The notes below the pieces were generated by a model that did no database searches, had not been told where the DNA came from, and saw only the letters and a program-made list of their open reading frames with translations. Below are positions 36,435-44,985 of a stretch of 64,000 nucleotides of DNA, piece after piece. The translations under genes and the position numbers were made by a program. This DNA comes from Thermomicrobiales bacterium (GTDB lineage Bacteria; Chloroflexota; Chloroflexia; Thermomicrobiales; UBA6265), in assembly GCA_041390825.1 (NCBI GenBank), contig JAWKPF010000025.1, positions 3,967 through 67,966 of the forward strand. The letters run 5' to 3'. Each line of letters begins with the position of its first letter. Position 1 is the stretch's first letter.

Positions 36435-38003
36435 GTGGACCTTTTCAATCTCGACCTTAGCGCTCCAGACTGGCATCTGCTTTGGCCGCAGCTCATCGTC
36501 TTCATCCTGGCGGTGGTGCTGGTCTTTGCTGATGCCTTCATTCCCAAGCACCGGAGCTTCCAGATCCTGACCGGGATCTCACTGGTGGGCTACGTCCTGG
36601 CGATGGGCGCGCTCTATCGGCAACATGACCGCCTCGGCGAGACCTTTCAGGGGAGCTTCCGCGCGGACGGCCTGACCGTTTTTCTGTCGCTCATCATCCT
36701 TGTTGCCGCGATCTTCTCCGTATTGGTTTCGGCCAATTACATCAAGGACTATGGCGACCGGGTGCCAGTCGGCGAGTACTACATCCTGCTCGCGTTTTCC
36801 GTGCTTGGCGCGCTGGTGGTGTCGTCCGCCGGAGATCTGATCACGATCTTCGTCGGCATCGAGCTCTCCGCGTTGGCAACCTACGTGCTGACCGGATTCA
36901 CCAAGCGGAATGCCCAGTCAGTCGAAGGCGCCCTGAAGTACTTCCTGCTCGGCATCTTCGCGAGCGCCATTTTGCTCTACGGCATGTCTTGGGCGTATGG
37001 GCTCTCGGGCTCGACCGGCCTGGATAACATCCGTTCGGGCATTGGCGCCGCGGTCGAAGGGAAAGAGTGGTACGAAGCGTCGGTCCTGCTGGCGCTGCTG
37101 TTGCTGATCGTTGGGCTCGGCTTCAAGATCGCGGCGGTTCCGTTCCACATGTGGACGCCCGATGCCTACGAGGGCGCGCCCACTCCCGTGACGGCGTATA
37201 TGTCGGTCATTCCGAAGGCCGCCGGTTTCGCCGCCATGATCCGCATTCTCGTGCAGGCGCTCGGCCCGCTGTCGGACGACTGGCGCTGGCTCATCGCGGT
37301 CCTGGCTGTGCTGACCATGCTGCTCGGCAACATCGTTGCCCTGACGCAGCGGAACCTCAAGCGCATGCTGGCCTATTCCTCGATCGCCCACACCGGCTAC
37401 ATGATGGTCGGTCTGGCCGCCTACCGTGAGGGAACCGGCTTTGGGAACGACCTGCAGGATGTCATTGGCACCCGCGGCGTTTCTTCACTGCTGTACTACA
37501 TGCTCGCCTACGTCTTCATGAATGTCGGCGCCTTTGCGGTCATCGTGTGGGTGCAGTCGCGTGGTCGGGGCGCCACACTGGACGATTTCGCTGGACTTGC
37601 CAGCACCGATCCATTGCCAGCAGCGGCCATGGCGGTTTTCATGGTCTCCCTCATGGGCATTCCGCCGCTTATCGGCTTCTATGCCAAGTACTACGTGATC
37701 CTGGCAGCCATGGAAGCCGACATGCTCTGGCTGGCGATCGCGGTCGTTATCGCCTCTGGGATCAGCGCCTACTTCTACCTGCGGGTTGTAGCGGTGATGT
37801 ATTTCAGTCCGGGCAACCAGGCGGAGCTCAAACCGCTGCGCACAACCCTGTTGAACGTCGCCATCATTCTGTTGGTCATCGGCAATCTGGTCCTTGGTCT
37901 CTTCTCGGCCGGAATCGTCGACTTGAGCGACGACTGGACCAGCGCGCTCACCATCGCGCAGTCGGGGGAGACCCCGGACGCTGCTCAGGTCAACAACCCC
38001 TGA
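36435..38003 (+). CDS. nuoN: NADH-quinone oxidoreductase subunit N
   Basis: 522 residues from GTG 36435. Third antiporter-like subunit: ITIFVGIELSALATYVLTGF, FKIAAVPFHMWTPDAYEGAP, NLKRMLAYSSIAHTGYMMVG and MVSLMGIPPLIGFYAKYYVI. About fourteen helices with the conserved Lys/Glu line. It closes the operon; a 12-bp inverted repeat lies 28 nt after the stop. Confidence 0.95.
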   Translation: MDLFNLDLSAPDWHLLWPQLIVFILAVVLVFADAFIPKHRSFQILTGISLVGYVLAMGALYRQHDRLGETFQGSFRADGLTVFLSLIILVAAIFSVLVSANYIKDYGDRVPVGEYYILLAFSVLGALVVSSAGDLITIFVGIELSALATYVLTGFTKRNAQSVEGALKYFLLGIFASAILLYGMSWAYGLSGSTGLDNIRSGIGAAVEGKEWYEASVLLALLLLIVGLGFKIAAVPFHMWTPDAYEGAPTPVTAYMSVIPKAAGFAAMIRILVQALGPLSDDWRWLIAVLAVLTMLLGNIVALTQRNLKRMLAYSSIAHTGYMMVGLAAYREGTGFGNDLQDVIGTRGVSSLLYYMLAYVFMNVGAFAVIVWVQSRGRGATLDDFAGLASTDPLPAAAMAVFMVSLMGIPPLIGFYAKYYVILAAMEADMLWLAIAVVIASGISAYFYLRVVAVMYFSPGNQAELKPLRTTLLNVAIILLVIGNLVLGLFSAGIVDLSDDWTSALTIAQSGETPDAAQVNNP

Positions 38004-38030
38004 GCACGGTGCTCGATCGAGATCCATGAT

Positions 38031-38070
38031 CGATCCCCAGAGATTGGCCGCCCGCCCACTCTGGGGATCG
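38031..38070 (+). terminator. Probable terminator of the nuo operon
   Basis: CGATCCCCAGAG (38031-38042) and CTCTGGGGATCG (38059-38070) form a perfect 12-bp stem with a 16-nt loop; TTGCG follows. It begins 28 nt after the nuoN stop and 84 nt before the next gene. The stem is strong and the T-run poor. Confidence 0.55.
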
Positions 38071-38153
38071 TTGCGTCCGGTCGAATCGGACAGAGCCAGA
38101 AACCTCCCAGATCGCGCCTGTCTATCTGTTCTCGCAATCTCGGTCTCTGCCTC

Positions 38154-38693
38154 ATGATTTCCGGCGAGCTCATCAACCTCCGCGCGATCGATCGATCCGA
38201 CCTCGAACTTGTCCACGATTGGCTGGATGATCCCGAGCTCATGCGCTTCTGGGGATACGGGGTGCCTGCCGTGTCCCGCAACCATGTCGTGCAGCGCATC
38301 GAGCAGTGGCTCGCATCGGAAGAAGCGCTTGGGCATCCTGTCGCCTTTCTCATCGAAACTTTGGCAGGAGAAACGTGCGGGCTGCTCGTGCTCTCTGATA
38401 TCGGGCAGGTCGACCGCAATGGAGAGCTCAGCATCGTGCTCACGAGGCAGCATCGTGGCCGAGGATTTGGGAGCGACGCGCTCGACACCATTGCGGATGT
38501 CGCTTTCAGTCAATGGAACCTGCACCGACTCACCGTGCGTTCCGAGGCATTCAACAGCGATGCGCACCGGTTCTTCACCAAGCATGGATTCATCCTGGAG
38601 GGGCGGTTGCGCGAGGCAAGGTATCTCGACGGCGCCTGGCACGATGTGCTGATCTTCGGCAGGCTGCGAACCGACCAGGGAGAAACCGTGTGA
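38154..38693 (+). CDS. GNAT family N-acetyltransferase (RimJ/RimL-like)
   Basis: 179 residues. GNAT fold: NLRAIDRSDLELVHDWLDDPEL at the start, GELSIVLTRQHRGRGFGSDAL holding the acetyl-CoA loop (Q/RxxGxG/A form RGRGFG), and NLHRLTVRSEAFNSDAHRFF with KHGFILEGRLREA, as in Rim-type acetylators. The acceptor may be a protein N-terminus, an antibiotic or an amine. It overlaps the Nudix gene (GTGTGA), so the two are coupled. Confidence 0.87.
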   Translation: MISGELINLRAIDRSDLELVHDWLDDPELMRFWGYGVPAVSRNHVVQRIEQWLASEEALGHPVAFLIETLAGETCGLLVLSDIGQVDRNGELSIVLTRQHRGRGFGSDALDTIADVAFSQWNLHRLTVRSEAFNSDAHRFFTKHGFILEGRLREARYLDGAWHDVLIFGRLRTDQGETV

Positions 38694-39349
38694 CCGACCG
38701 CGCTCAGGACCTCACTGAACTATTCGACGTGCTCACCGCCGATGGGAAGCGCACCGGCGTTGCCAAACAGCGTGCTCTGGTGCATCGAGACGGGGATTGG
38801 CACGCCTCGATCCATGTTTGGGTCTACGGGATCGACCAGGGCGGACCCTATCTCGCCTTCCAGCGGCGAGGAAGATTCAAGGACACGTTGCCTCTCAAGC
38901 TCGACGCCACCGTTGGGGGGCATCTCCGCGCCGGTGAGTCGGTCGAAGACACCTTGCGTGAGGTTCAGGAAGAGATTGGCCGGACCGTGACGCTTGCGGA
39001 ACTCCTGCCAGTTGGCGTTCGGTTCGGCGTCAGTGAAGACGCGCCCGGCATCCTCGACCGGGAGATCCAGACCGTGTTTCTGTGGCGTGTGGACGAACCG
39101 CTCTCCGCCTTTACGCCGAATCCGGAAGAGCTCGAATCTCTCGTCCAGCTCCCGCTTGCCGATGTGCTCGCCATCTTCGGGGATGGCATTGTGGCTGCCG
39201 ACGCACTCGAGCTCAAAGCTGGTTCTGCAATCCTGACCCCGACGCTTGTCACGCGCAGCGAGTTCGCGTGCGGTCTCGACCGGTACCACTACCGGGTCGC
39301 CATTGCCGCCTCGAATGCCCTCCGTGGAGATCGGTACATCGCAATCTGA
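38690..39349 (+). CDS. Nudix hydrolase
   Basis: 219 residues from GTG 38690, which lies within the stop of the GNAT gene. The Nudix box is GHLRAGESVEDTLREVQEEIG, with REVQEEIG intact. The spacing between the first Glu and REx2EE is one residue shorter than the standard Gx5Ex7REUxEExGU. The N-terminal FDVLTADGKRTGVAKQRALV resembles the IPP-isomerase/YfcD branch of Nudix proteins. The substrate is not predictable; those acting on nucleoside diphosphate or isoprenoid compounds are possible. Confidence 0.83.
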   Translation: MTDRAQDLTELFDVLTADGKRTGVAKQRALVHRDGDWHASIHVWVYGIDQGGPYLAFQRRGRFKDTLPLKLDATVGGHLRAGESVEDTLREVQEEIGRTVTLAELLPVGVRFGVSEDAPGILDREIQTVFLWRVDEPLSAFTPNPEELESLVQLPLADVLAIFGDGIVAADALELKAGSAILTPTLVTRSEFACGLDRYHYRVAIAASNALRGDRYIAI

Positions 39350-39367
39350 GCGCTTCGGTCGAAGCGC
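39350..39367 (+). terminator. Small hairpin after the Nudix gene
   Basis: GCGCTTC (39350-39356), a GGTC loop and GAAGCGC (39361-39367) form a 7-bp stem directly after the stop codon. No T-run follows. The rest of the gap to acnA (39368-39537) shows nothing recognised. Confidence 0.3.
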
Positions 39368-39537
39368 CAAGACGCTTCATGCGGAGTCCAGCTTTGGGCA
39401 ATTCCACCTTCGCTCCGCGCAGTTCCACCGTTGAAACGCTGGGATATACCCCTTAGCAGTTGTCCGGTTTCCGCATCAGAGCAAGCGATCCCTCCCAGGC
39501 ATCCCGGAAGGGGTCGTCGTGCTGAGATCTCAGGGTC

Positions 39538-42261
39538 CTATGCCACCGGAGCAGTGAGGCGGCGAAGCACCGTCTGCAAGATGCCGCCGTTGCGGTAGTA
39601 CTCGAGCTCGACCGTGCTGTCGATGCGGGCGACCGCTTCGAATTCGGTCACCGTGCCGTCGGGCTTGGTCGCCTTGATCTGGATGCGACCGTTTGGCTTG
39701 AGTCCCTCGGCAATGCCGGAAACATCGAATACTTCTTCGCCGGTCAAACCGAGCGATTCAGCGTTCTGACCTGGCAGGAAGACCGCAGGCAGCACGCCCA
39801 TGCCGACCAGGTTGCTCCGATGAATACGCTCGAAGCTCTCCACCAGCACCATCTTGATGCCGAGCAGCAGCGTTCCCTTGGCCGCCCAGTCGCGCGAGGA
39901 GCCTGAACCGTACTCCTTGCCGCCGATCACGATCAACGGCGTGCCGTTCTGCTGGTAGAACATCGACGCATCGTAGATGGACATGTCTTCACCCGTGGGG
40001 AAGTAGCGGGTGATATTGCCTTCGCTGCCAGGCACCAGTTGATTGCGCAGGCGGATGTTGGCAAACGTCCCGCGGATCATGACCTCGTGATTGCCGCGTC
40101 GTGAACCGTAGGAGTTGAACTCCACCGGCGCGACGTCGTTGTTGATGAGGTACTGCGCCGCAGGACTTGTCTTCGCGATCGATCCGGCCGGGGAAATGTG
40201 GTCGGTCGTGACCGAATCGCCCAGCAGCGCCAGCACCCGCGCGCCGTTGATGTCGCTCAATGGCTCCGGAGTTGGAGACAAGTCGATGAAGTAGGGCGGC
40301 TCCTGGACGTAGGTCGATTCCTTGTTCCACTCGTAGAGATCGCCCTTCGGAATCTCCATCGACTGCCAGAGCTCGTCGCCTTCGAACACGCTGCGATACT
40401 CGTTGGCGAAAATCTCGGAGTCGACCGCCACGGTGAGCGCGTTCTGGACTTCCTCCGGGGTTGGCCAGATATCCTTGAGATAGACCGGCTCCCCATTTGG
40501 ATCCTCGCCAAGCGAATCCTTGTCCAGATCGACATCGACACTCCCCGCCAGCGCATAGGCAACTACCAGGGGCGGCGACGCCAGGAACGATGCGCGGACC
40601 TGCGGATGGATTCGGCCCTCGAAGTTGCGGTTACCGGAGAGCACCGCTGCCACGACCAGTTTGTTCTCGTCGATTGCCTCGGCCACAGGCACGGGCAGCG
40701 GACCAGAGTTCCCGATGCAGGTCGTGCAGCCATAGCCGACGGTGTGGAAGCCGAGCGCTTCGAGATAAGGAGTGAGTCCCGCCTTGTTCAGCATCGCCGT
40801 CACCACCTGCGAACCAGGCGCCAGGCTTGTCTTGACATAGGGCGGGACATCGAGTCCGCGTTCCACCGCCTTCTTGGCTACCAGGCCGGCGCCGAGCATG
40901 ACCGCCGGGTTCGACGTGTTGGTGCAGGACGTGATAGCTGCAATGGCGACTGCGCCGTGATGCAGTTCTTCGTTCTCGTTGCCGATGACCACCGGCACCG
41001 CGCCCAGGTGATGCGCGCCGTTCGATCCGATCTGGTCCTGATACGCGCCCCGGAAGGTCGACTTCACGTCCGGGAGCGACACCCGGTCCTGCGGACGGCG
41101 GGGACCTGCCACACTCGGCTGAACATCGCCCAGGTCGAGCTCGAGCACATCGTTGAACACCGGATCGGGCGTCTGATCGGTGCGGAAGAGGCCCTGTTCC
41201 TTTGTGTAGCGCTCGACCAGATCGATCAGCGCCTCCGGGCGCCCTGTCACGCGCAAGTAACGCAATGTCTCATCATCGACCGGGAAGAGCCCGGCGGTCG
41301 CGCCATACTCTGGCGCCATGTTGGCCAACGTCGCGCGGTCGGGGAGTGACAGACTGCTCAATCCCTTTCCGAAATACTCGACGAATCGGCCGACCACGCC
41401 ATGCTTGCGCAGAATCTGCGTCACATAGAGGACGAGGTCTGTCGCGGTGGCGCCCGGTTGCAGCTGCCCGGTCAAACGGAACCCGACCACCTCTGGCATC
41501 AGCTGGTACAGCGGCTGGCCAAGCAGCACTGCCTCGGCCTCGATGCCGCCGACTCCCCAACCCAGCACGCCGAGCCCGTTGATCATTGTGGTATGCGAGT
41601 CGGTGCCGACGAGCGTGTCCGGGAAGGCAACCGTTTCCGATCCTTCGGTCTTGGTCGCGACGACGGGCGCCAGATATTCCAGATTCACCTGGTGCACGAT
41701 GCCGGTGCCTGGCGGCACGACGCGGAAGTTCTGGAACGACTGCTGGGCCCAGCGCAGCAACGCGTATCGCTCGCTGTTGCGCTTGTATTCCATCTCCACA
41801 TTGAAGAAGAAGGAGCGGAGGGTGCCATATTGGTCGACCTGCACCGAGTGGTCGATCACCAGATCGGCGGGAACCAGCGGATTGATGCGTGTGACATCGC
41901 CTCCCAGTCGCCCCACTGCCGAGCGCATTGCCGCCAGGTCGACCACCGCTGGCACACCGGTAAAGTCTTGCAGGACCACACGACCCGGCATGAACGGCAG
42001 CTCGAATTCTTCGCCTGCTGATTGTGGGGTCCACGCGGCCAGGCGTTCCACGACGCTATCGTCGACGAACTCGCTCCCCGCATTGCGCAGGACGTTTTCC
42101 AACAGGATGCGCACAGTGAACGGCAGCTTGTCGATCGTCCCCAATCCACGCTCTTCGAGCGCTGCGATCCGATAGAAGGCAACCGTTTGGGCGTCCTTGG
42201 TTGTCAGTCGGGAGCGCGCGCCGAATCGGTCGGAGACGGTCGAATCAGGGGAAGTGGACAT
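39538..42261 (-). CDS. acnA: Aconitate hydratase A
   Basis: 907 residues from ATG 42261, chosen because AGGAGGTAG lies just upstream; earlier in-frame ATGs at 42366 lack one. It isomerises citrate to isocitrate in the TCA cycle. The [4Fe-4S] ligands are in ITSCTNTSNP and GYGCTTCIGNSG; other IRP/AcnA segments are DHSVQVDQYG, VGTDSHTTMINGLGVLGWGV, RDWAAKGTLLLGIK and ERIHRSNLVGMG. A full IRP-type aconitase, as in many aerobic bacteria. It stands alone with the LPG-synthase gene divergent. Confidence 0.96.
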   Translation of the reverse strand: MSTSPDSTVSDRFGARSRLTTKDAQTVAFYRIAALEERGLGTIDKLPFTVRILLENVLRNAGSEFVDDSVVERLAAWTPQSAGEEFELPFMPGRVVLQDFTGVPAVVDLAAMRSAVGRLGGDVTRINPLVPADLVIDHSVQVDQYGTLRSFFFNVEMEYKRNSERYALLRWAQQSFQNFRVVPPGTGIVHQVNLEYLAPVVATKTEGSETVAFPDTLVGTDSHTTMINGLGVLGWGVGGIEAEAVLLGQPLYQLMPEVVGFRLTGQLQPGATATDLVLYVTQILRKHGVVGRFVEYFGKGLSSLSLPDRATLANMAPEYGATAGLFPVDDETLRYLRVTGRPEALIDLVERYTKEQGLFRTDQTPDPVFNDVLELDLGDVQPSVAGPRRPQDRVSLPDVKSTFRGAYQDQIGSNGAHHLGAVPVVIGNENEELHHGAVAIAAITSCTNTSNPAVMLGAGLVAKKAVERGLDVPPYVKTSLAPGSQVVTAMLNKAGLTPYLEALGFHTVGYGCTTCIGNSGPLPVPVAEAIDENKLVVAAVLSGNRNFEGRIHPQVRASFLASPPLVVAYALAGSVDVDLDKDSLGEDPNGEPVYLKDIWPTPEEVQNALTVAVDSEIFANEYRSVFEGDELWQSMEIPKGDLYEWNKESTYVQEPPYFIDLSPTPEPLSDINGARVLALLGDSVTTDHISPAGSIAKTSPAAQYLINNDVAPVEFNSYGSRRGNHEVMIRGTFANIRLRNQLVPGSEGNITRYFPTGEDMSIYDASMFYQQNGTPLIVIGGKEYGSGSSRDWAAKGTLLLGIKMVLVESFERIHRSNLVGMGVLPAVFLPGQNAESLGLTGEEVFDVSGIAEGLKPNGRIQIKATKPDGTVTEFEAVARIDSTVELEYYRNGGILQTVLRRLTAPVA

Positions 42262-42548
42262 GTCTTGAGCTACCTCCTGGAGTCGCCTCATTGCGGCAAG
42301 AGGGGTGGGATCGACCCGCCCAGGGGAGGCTTCTCGTGTGCTGTGCATTCTAAGCGATGGATTCACCCGATCGGAGATGCGAATTCCTCGGTCGGATTGC
42401 GGAAATCAATCAGAACGCGCCATTCTGTCGTCAATTGCCGTCGTATACTCCTTCGGGCACGTTCGCCGCGCGGCGAGGCGTGGATAGGGCATGCGCTCGT
42501 CACAAGCGATGCGAAGCGCCCAGCATCTGAGAGGGCCCTCCGGCCGGC

Positions 42549-43626
42549 ATGAACCGTCGTCGCATCATTCTGGGATTTGCGGTAAGCGCGTTCTTCCTCG
42601 TTTTCGCGCTCCGCGGACAAGACTACGCGGCCATCAAGGAAGCGTTTTCGCAGGTTACCTACTGGTACCTCGTCCCAGCACTCGGCCTCTATTTCATCGG
42701 TTTGCTGGTGCGCGCCTATCGCTGGAGTGTCTTGCTCCGCCCGGTCGAGGCGGTTCCCGCTCGCAAACTGGTCGGCATCAACGCCGTCGGATTGATGGCC
42801 AACAACGTCATGCCGTTGCGCACGGGGGAGTCTGTGCGCGCTTACGCGCTATCACAACGCACCAGCGTCACCAGCCGACCGCGCTCGCCACTATTGCGGT
42901 CGAGCGCATCTTCGACGGCATGGCGCTGCTCGCATTCATTGCGACGTCCATGCTCTTCGTCGATCTCACCAGTCAACTGAGCCGCGTGGCCGAACTGGCG
43001 ATGCTGATCTTCGGCCTCGCAAGGGCTGGTTGCGCTCGTGCTTCTCGCGAAGGGCGGTCGCCTGCGAGACCGCATGCTCCAGCTTGCGCTCGGACCATTG
43101 CCGGCATCGCTCGGTGTCAAGGTCAACCGCATGGCCGAGTCGTTCATAACTGGTCTGGGCATCTTTCATCGCTGGCGGGAACTGGCGCTGGTCTCCATTT
43201 CGTCCCTTGTCGCCTGGGGTTCGAAGCCTCGATGTACTACATGGTGGCGCGCCTTTGGTGGGCAGATCGAAGCGGCCATGGGCGTGCGAAACGATGCTCA
43301 CGACCGGCATCGCAAATCTCGCGCGCTGGTGCCTTCGTCGCCCGGCTATGTTGGTCCGTACGAGGCCGCCGTCATCCTGGTGCTCAGCGGCGCTTTGGGG
43401 TTGAAGCCGAGAGCTGGCGCTTTCCTATGGTGTGTTGGTGCATGTCATGCTCTGGCTTCCCGGCTCCACCATTTGGGAGGCGTGATCGAGGTGGAGCCGC
43501 CGCACCTTTCCCTCCGGCAGGTCGAAGCTGCCGAGTATTCGTGGCTCGAGCCCGAGGCGGACACGGACGCGTCCGAACTGCAGCTCGACTCCCCGGACCG
43601 CCGCTGGCGCTCCGCTGCATTCGTAG
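42549..43626 (+). CDS. Lysylphosphatidylglycerol synthase-type membrane flippase (YbhN/UPF0104), frameshifted
   Basis: The first ~100 residues are clean: MNRRRIILGFAVSAFFLVFA, then AAIKEAFSQVTYWYLVPALG, LVRAYRWSVLLRPVEAVPAR and NAVGLMANNVMPLRTGESVR, typical of the membrane domain of the lysylphosphatidylglycerol synthase/UPF0104 family (no lysyl-transferase domain). Then the frame breaks near 42870 and continues in other frames as TALATIAVERIFDGMALLAF, SSPGYVGPYEAAVILVLSGA and HLSLRQVEAAEYSWLEPEAD, to a likely TAG at 43624-43626. At least four indels. The family moves or acts on polyprenyl/lipid substrates; function here is unknown. Confidence 0.7.
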
Positions 43627-43632
43627 CGCCGC

Positions 43633-44523
43633 ATGAGCTGATCGAGGCAATCATCCTGGGTATTGCGCAGGGACTCACCGAAGTTCCCTGCCGATTTCGT
43701 CCTCCCGGACACCTCATCATCATCCCTGGCTCTTTGGCTGGGAGACCCCAGGACACGCGCTGATGCCGCATTGCATCTCAGGACGCTGCTCGCGGTGTTC
43801 ACCTATTTCTGGCGTGAATTGGTCGACATCTTCCGCGCCATTCCAACCATGCTGCACAAGAACGTCTCACTTCTCAAAGGTCCCGAACCCGGCGAGTCGG
43901 GCCAGCGTGCGTTGATCGTGCGGCGTTCTATGCCCGGCTCGGCATTCTGATCGTGATTGGTTCCATTCCCGGCGGGAGTCATCAGGCTCCTGTTCCAGGA
44001 TCGCCTCGACGATTTCTTTCATAGCGATACGAACGAAGAGCGGGCGATCATCGTGATTGCGGTCTTGCTCGCGGCCTTTGCGATTCTGCTGTGGCGCTGA
44101 CAAGTACGGCAAGGAGATCCATTATCCTGCGCTCGATCCGGGTGCCCGACGCCGTTGCAATTGGAGTGGCGCAGGCGATCGCGCTCGCCAGAACCTCACG
44201 GTCGAGGGCGTGACGCTGACGGCGGGGCTGTTCCGGGATTTCACGCGAGCGGATGCCGCACGCTTCTCGTTCCTGCTCGGTATCCCGTTGGTGACCTTCG
44301 CTGGTCTCAAGGGACTGGCCGACCTGATCAGTCAGACCCAAGCGGAACCGAAATCACCCGAATCGTGGCCGAGGCGCCGGCGGCATCTGCTGTCTCTGGC
44401 TTCCTGGCCATTCGCTTTCTGTTGCGGTATCTGCAAACGAAATCGACTGCGGTCTTCGTTATCTACCGCATCATTGCCTCCATCGTGCTCATCGGTCTGG
44501 TGCTGTCCGGATTCCGATCCTAG
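43633..44523 (+). CDS. uppP: Undecaprenyl-diphosphatase, frameshifted
   Basis: The membrane phosphatase that recycles undecaprenyl pyrophosphate for cell-wall synthesis. LIEAIILGIAQGLTE is followed by what should read FLPISSSGHLIIIP; removing one C from each of two C-runs (near 43686 and 43701) restores it exactly. Later frames give LLAVFTYFWRELVDIFRAIP, NEERAIIVIAVLLAAFAILL, AVAIGVAQAIALAPNLTVEG-like text, LLGIPLVTFAGLKGLADLIS and IYRIIASIVLIGLVLSGF, to TAG 44521-44523. The ATG at 43633 is the best start, though it also needs a shift. An essential function, so sequence error is likely. Confidence 0.75.
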
Positions 44524-44570
44524 CCACAGAACTCGATACGATCTTGCTCGGGGAACGCTCGCGTCGTAAC

Positions 44571-44590
44571 ATGTGCATGACAACGCACAT
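44571..44590. promoter_or_regulatory. Candidate metal-regulator operator
   Basis: ATGTGC (44571-44576) and GCACAT (44585-44590) form an inverted repeat with an 8-nt spacer, directly before the ribosome site and GTG start of the arsR/cadC-type gene. Position and AT-type ends suit ArsR/SmtB autoregulation. It is a six-base-arm palindrome, so chance remains possible. Confidence 0.4.
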
Positions 44591-44603
44591 ATGGGAGGCT
44601 GGC

Positions 44604-44985
44604 GTGAACGACGGTCGCTTGCGAGGAACTGGTATTCACCCTCATCAGGTCCGCGCGGCCCGCGAGCAGCTTCGGACCTGCCCAAGATGGCAGAAATGGC
44701 CCGTTTGTTCTCCAGTGCTCGGCGATCCAACTCGGCAGCGGATGTTGGCAGCGCTTGGAGATGGTGAACTCTGCGTTTGCGATCTCGCGCTAGCCACGGG
44801 CATCAACCGCACTACGGTCTCTCATCAACTCCGTATCCTGCGCGAGAACCATCTTGTCAAGCATCATTCGCGACGGCCGCGTGCTCTTCTATTCGCTCGA
44901 CGACGATCATGTCGCCCACATCCTTTCGGTTGCGTCGGACCATGTTGCCGAAGACGTTGCCACCGCGGAAGAGCAAGCCGGATGA
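44604..44985 (+). CDS. ArsR/SmtB-family metal-sensing repressor (CadC-like), frameshifted
   Basis: Winged-helix repressor. After GTG 44604 (GGGAGG upstream) and a shift near 44690, the helix-turn-helix core is clear: LGDPTRQRMLAALGDGELCV with the thiolate site ELCVCDL, then TVSHQLRILRENHLV. A further shift near 44865 puts the C-terminus in another frame: DGRVLFYSLDDDHVAH and SVASDHVAED, matching the alpha-5 site DxHx10Hx2E of SmtB/CzrA. Having both the alpha-3 Cys site and the alpha-5 site resembles CadC. The stop overlaps the start of the P-type ATPase gene, whose export substrate it should sense. Confidence 0.75.

Noticed and set aside
40198..41349. A 383-codon plus-strand frame opposite acnA
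   Set aside because: Antisense of a conserved aconitase, Arg/His-rich, with no motif.
43038..43763. A frame that fuses the LPG-synthase tail and the uppP start
   Set aside because: Family segments of two proteins sit in one frame only because of indels; a stop (43624) and a start (43633) lie between them in neighbouring frames.
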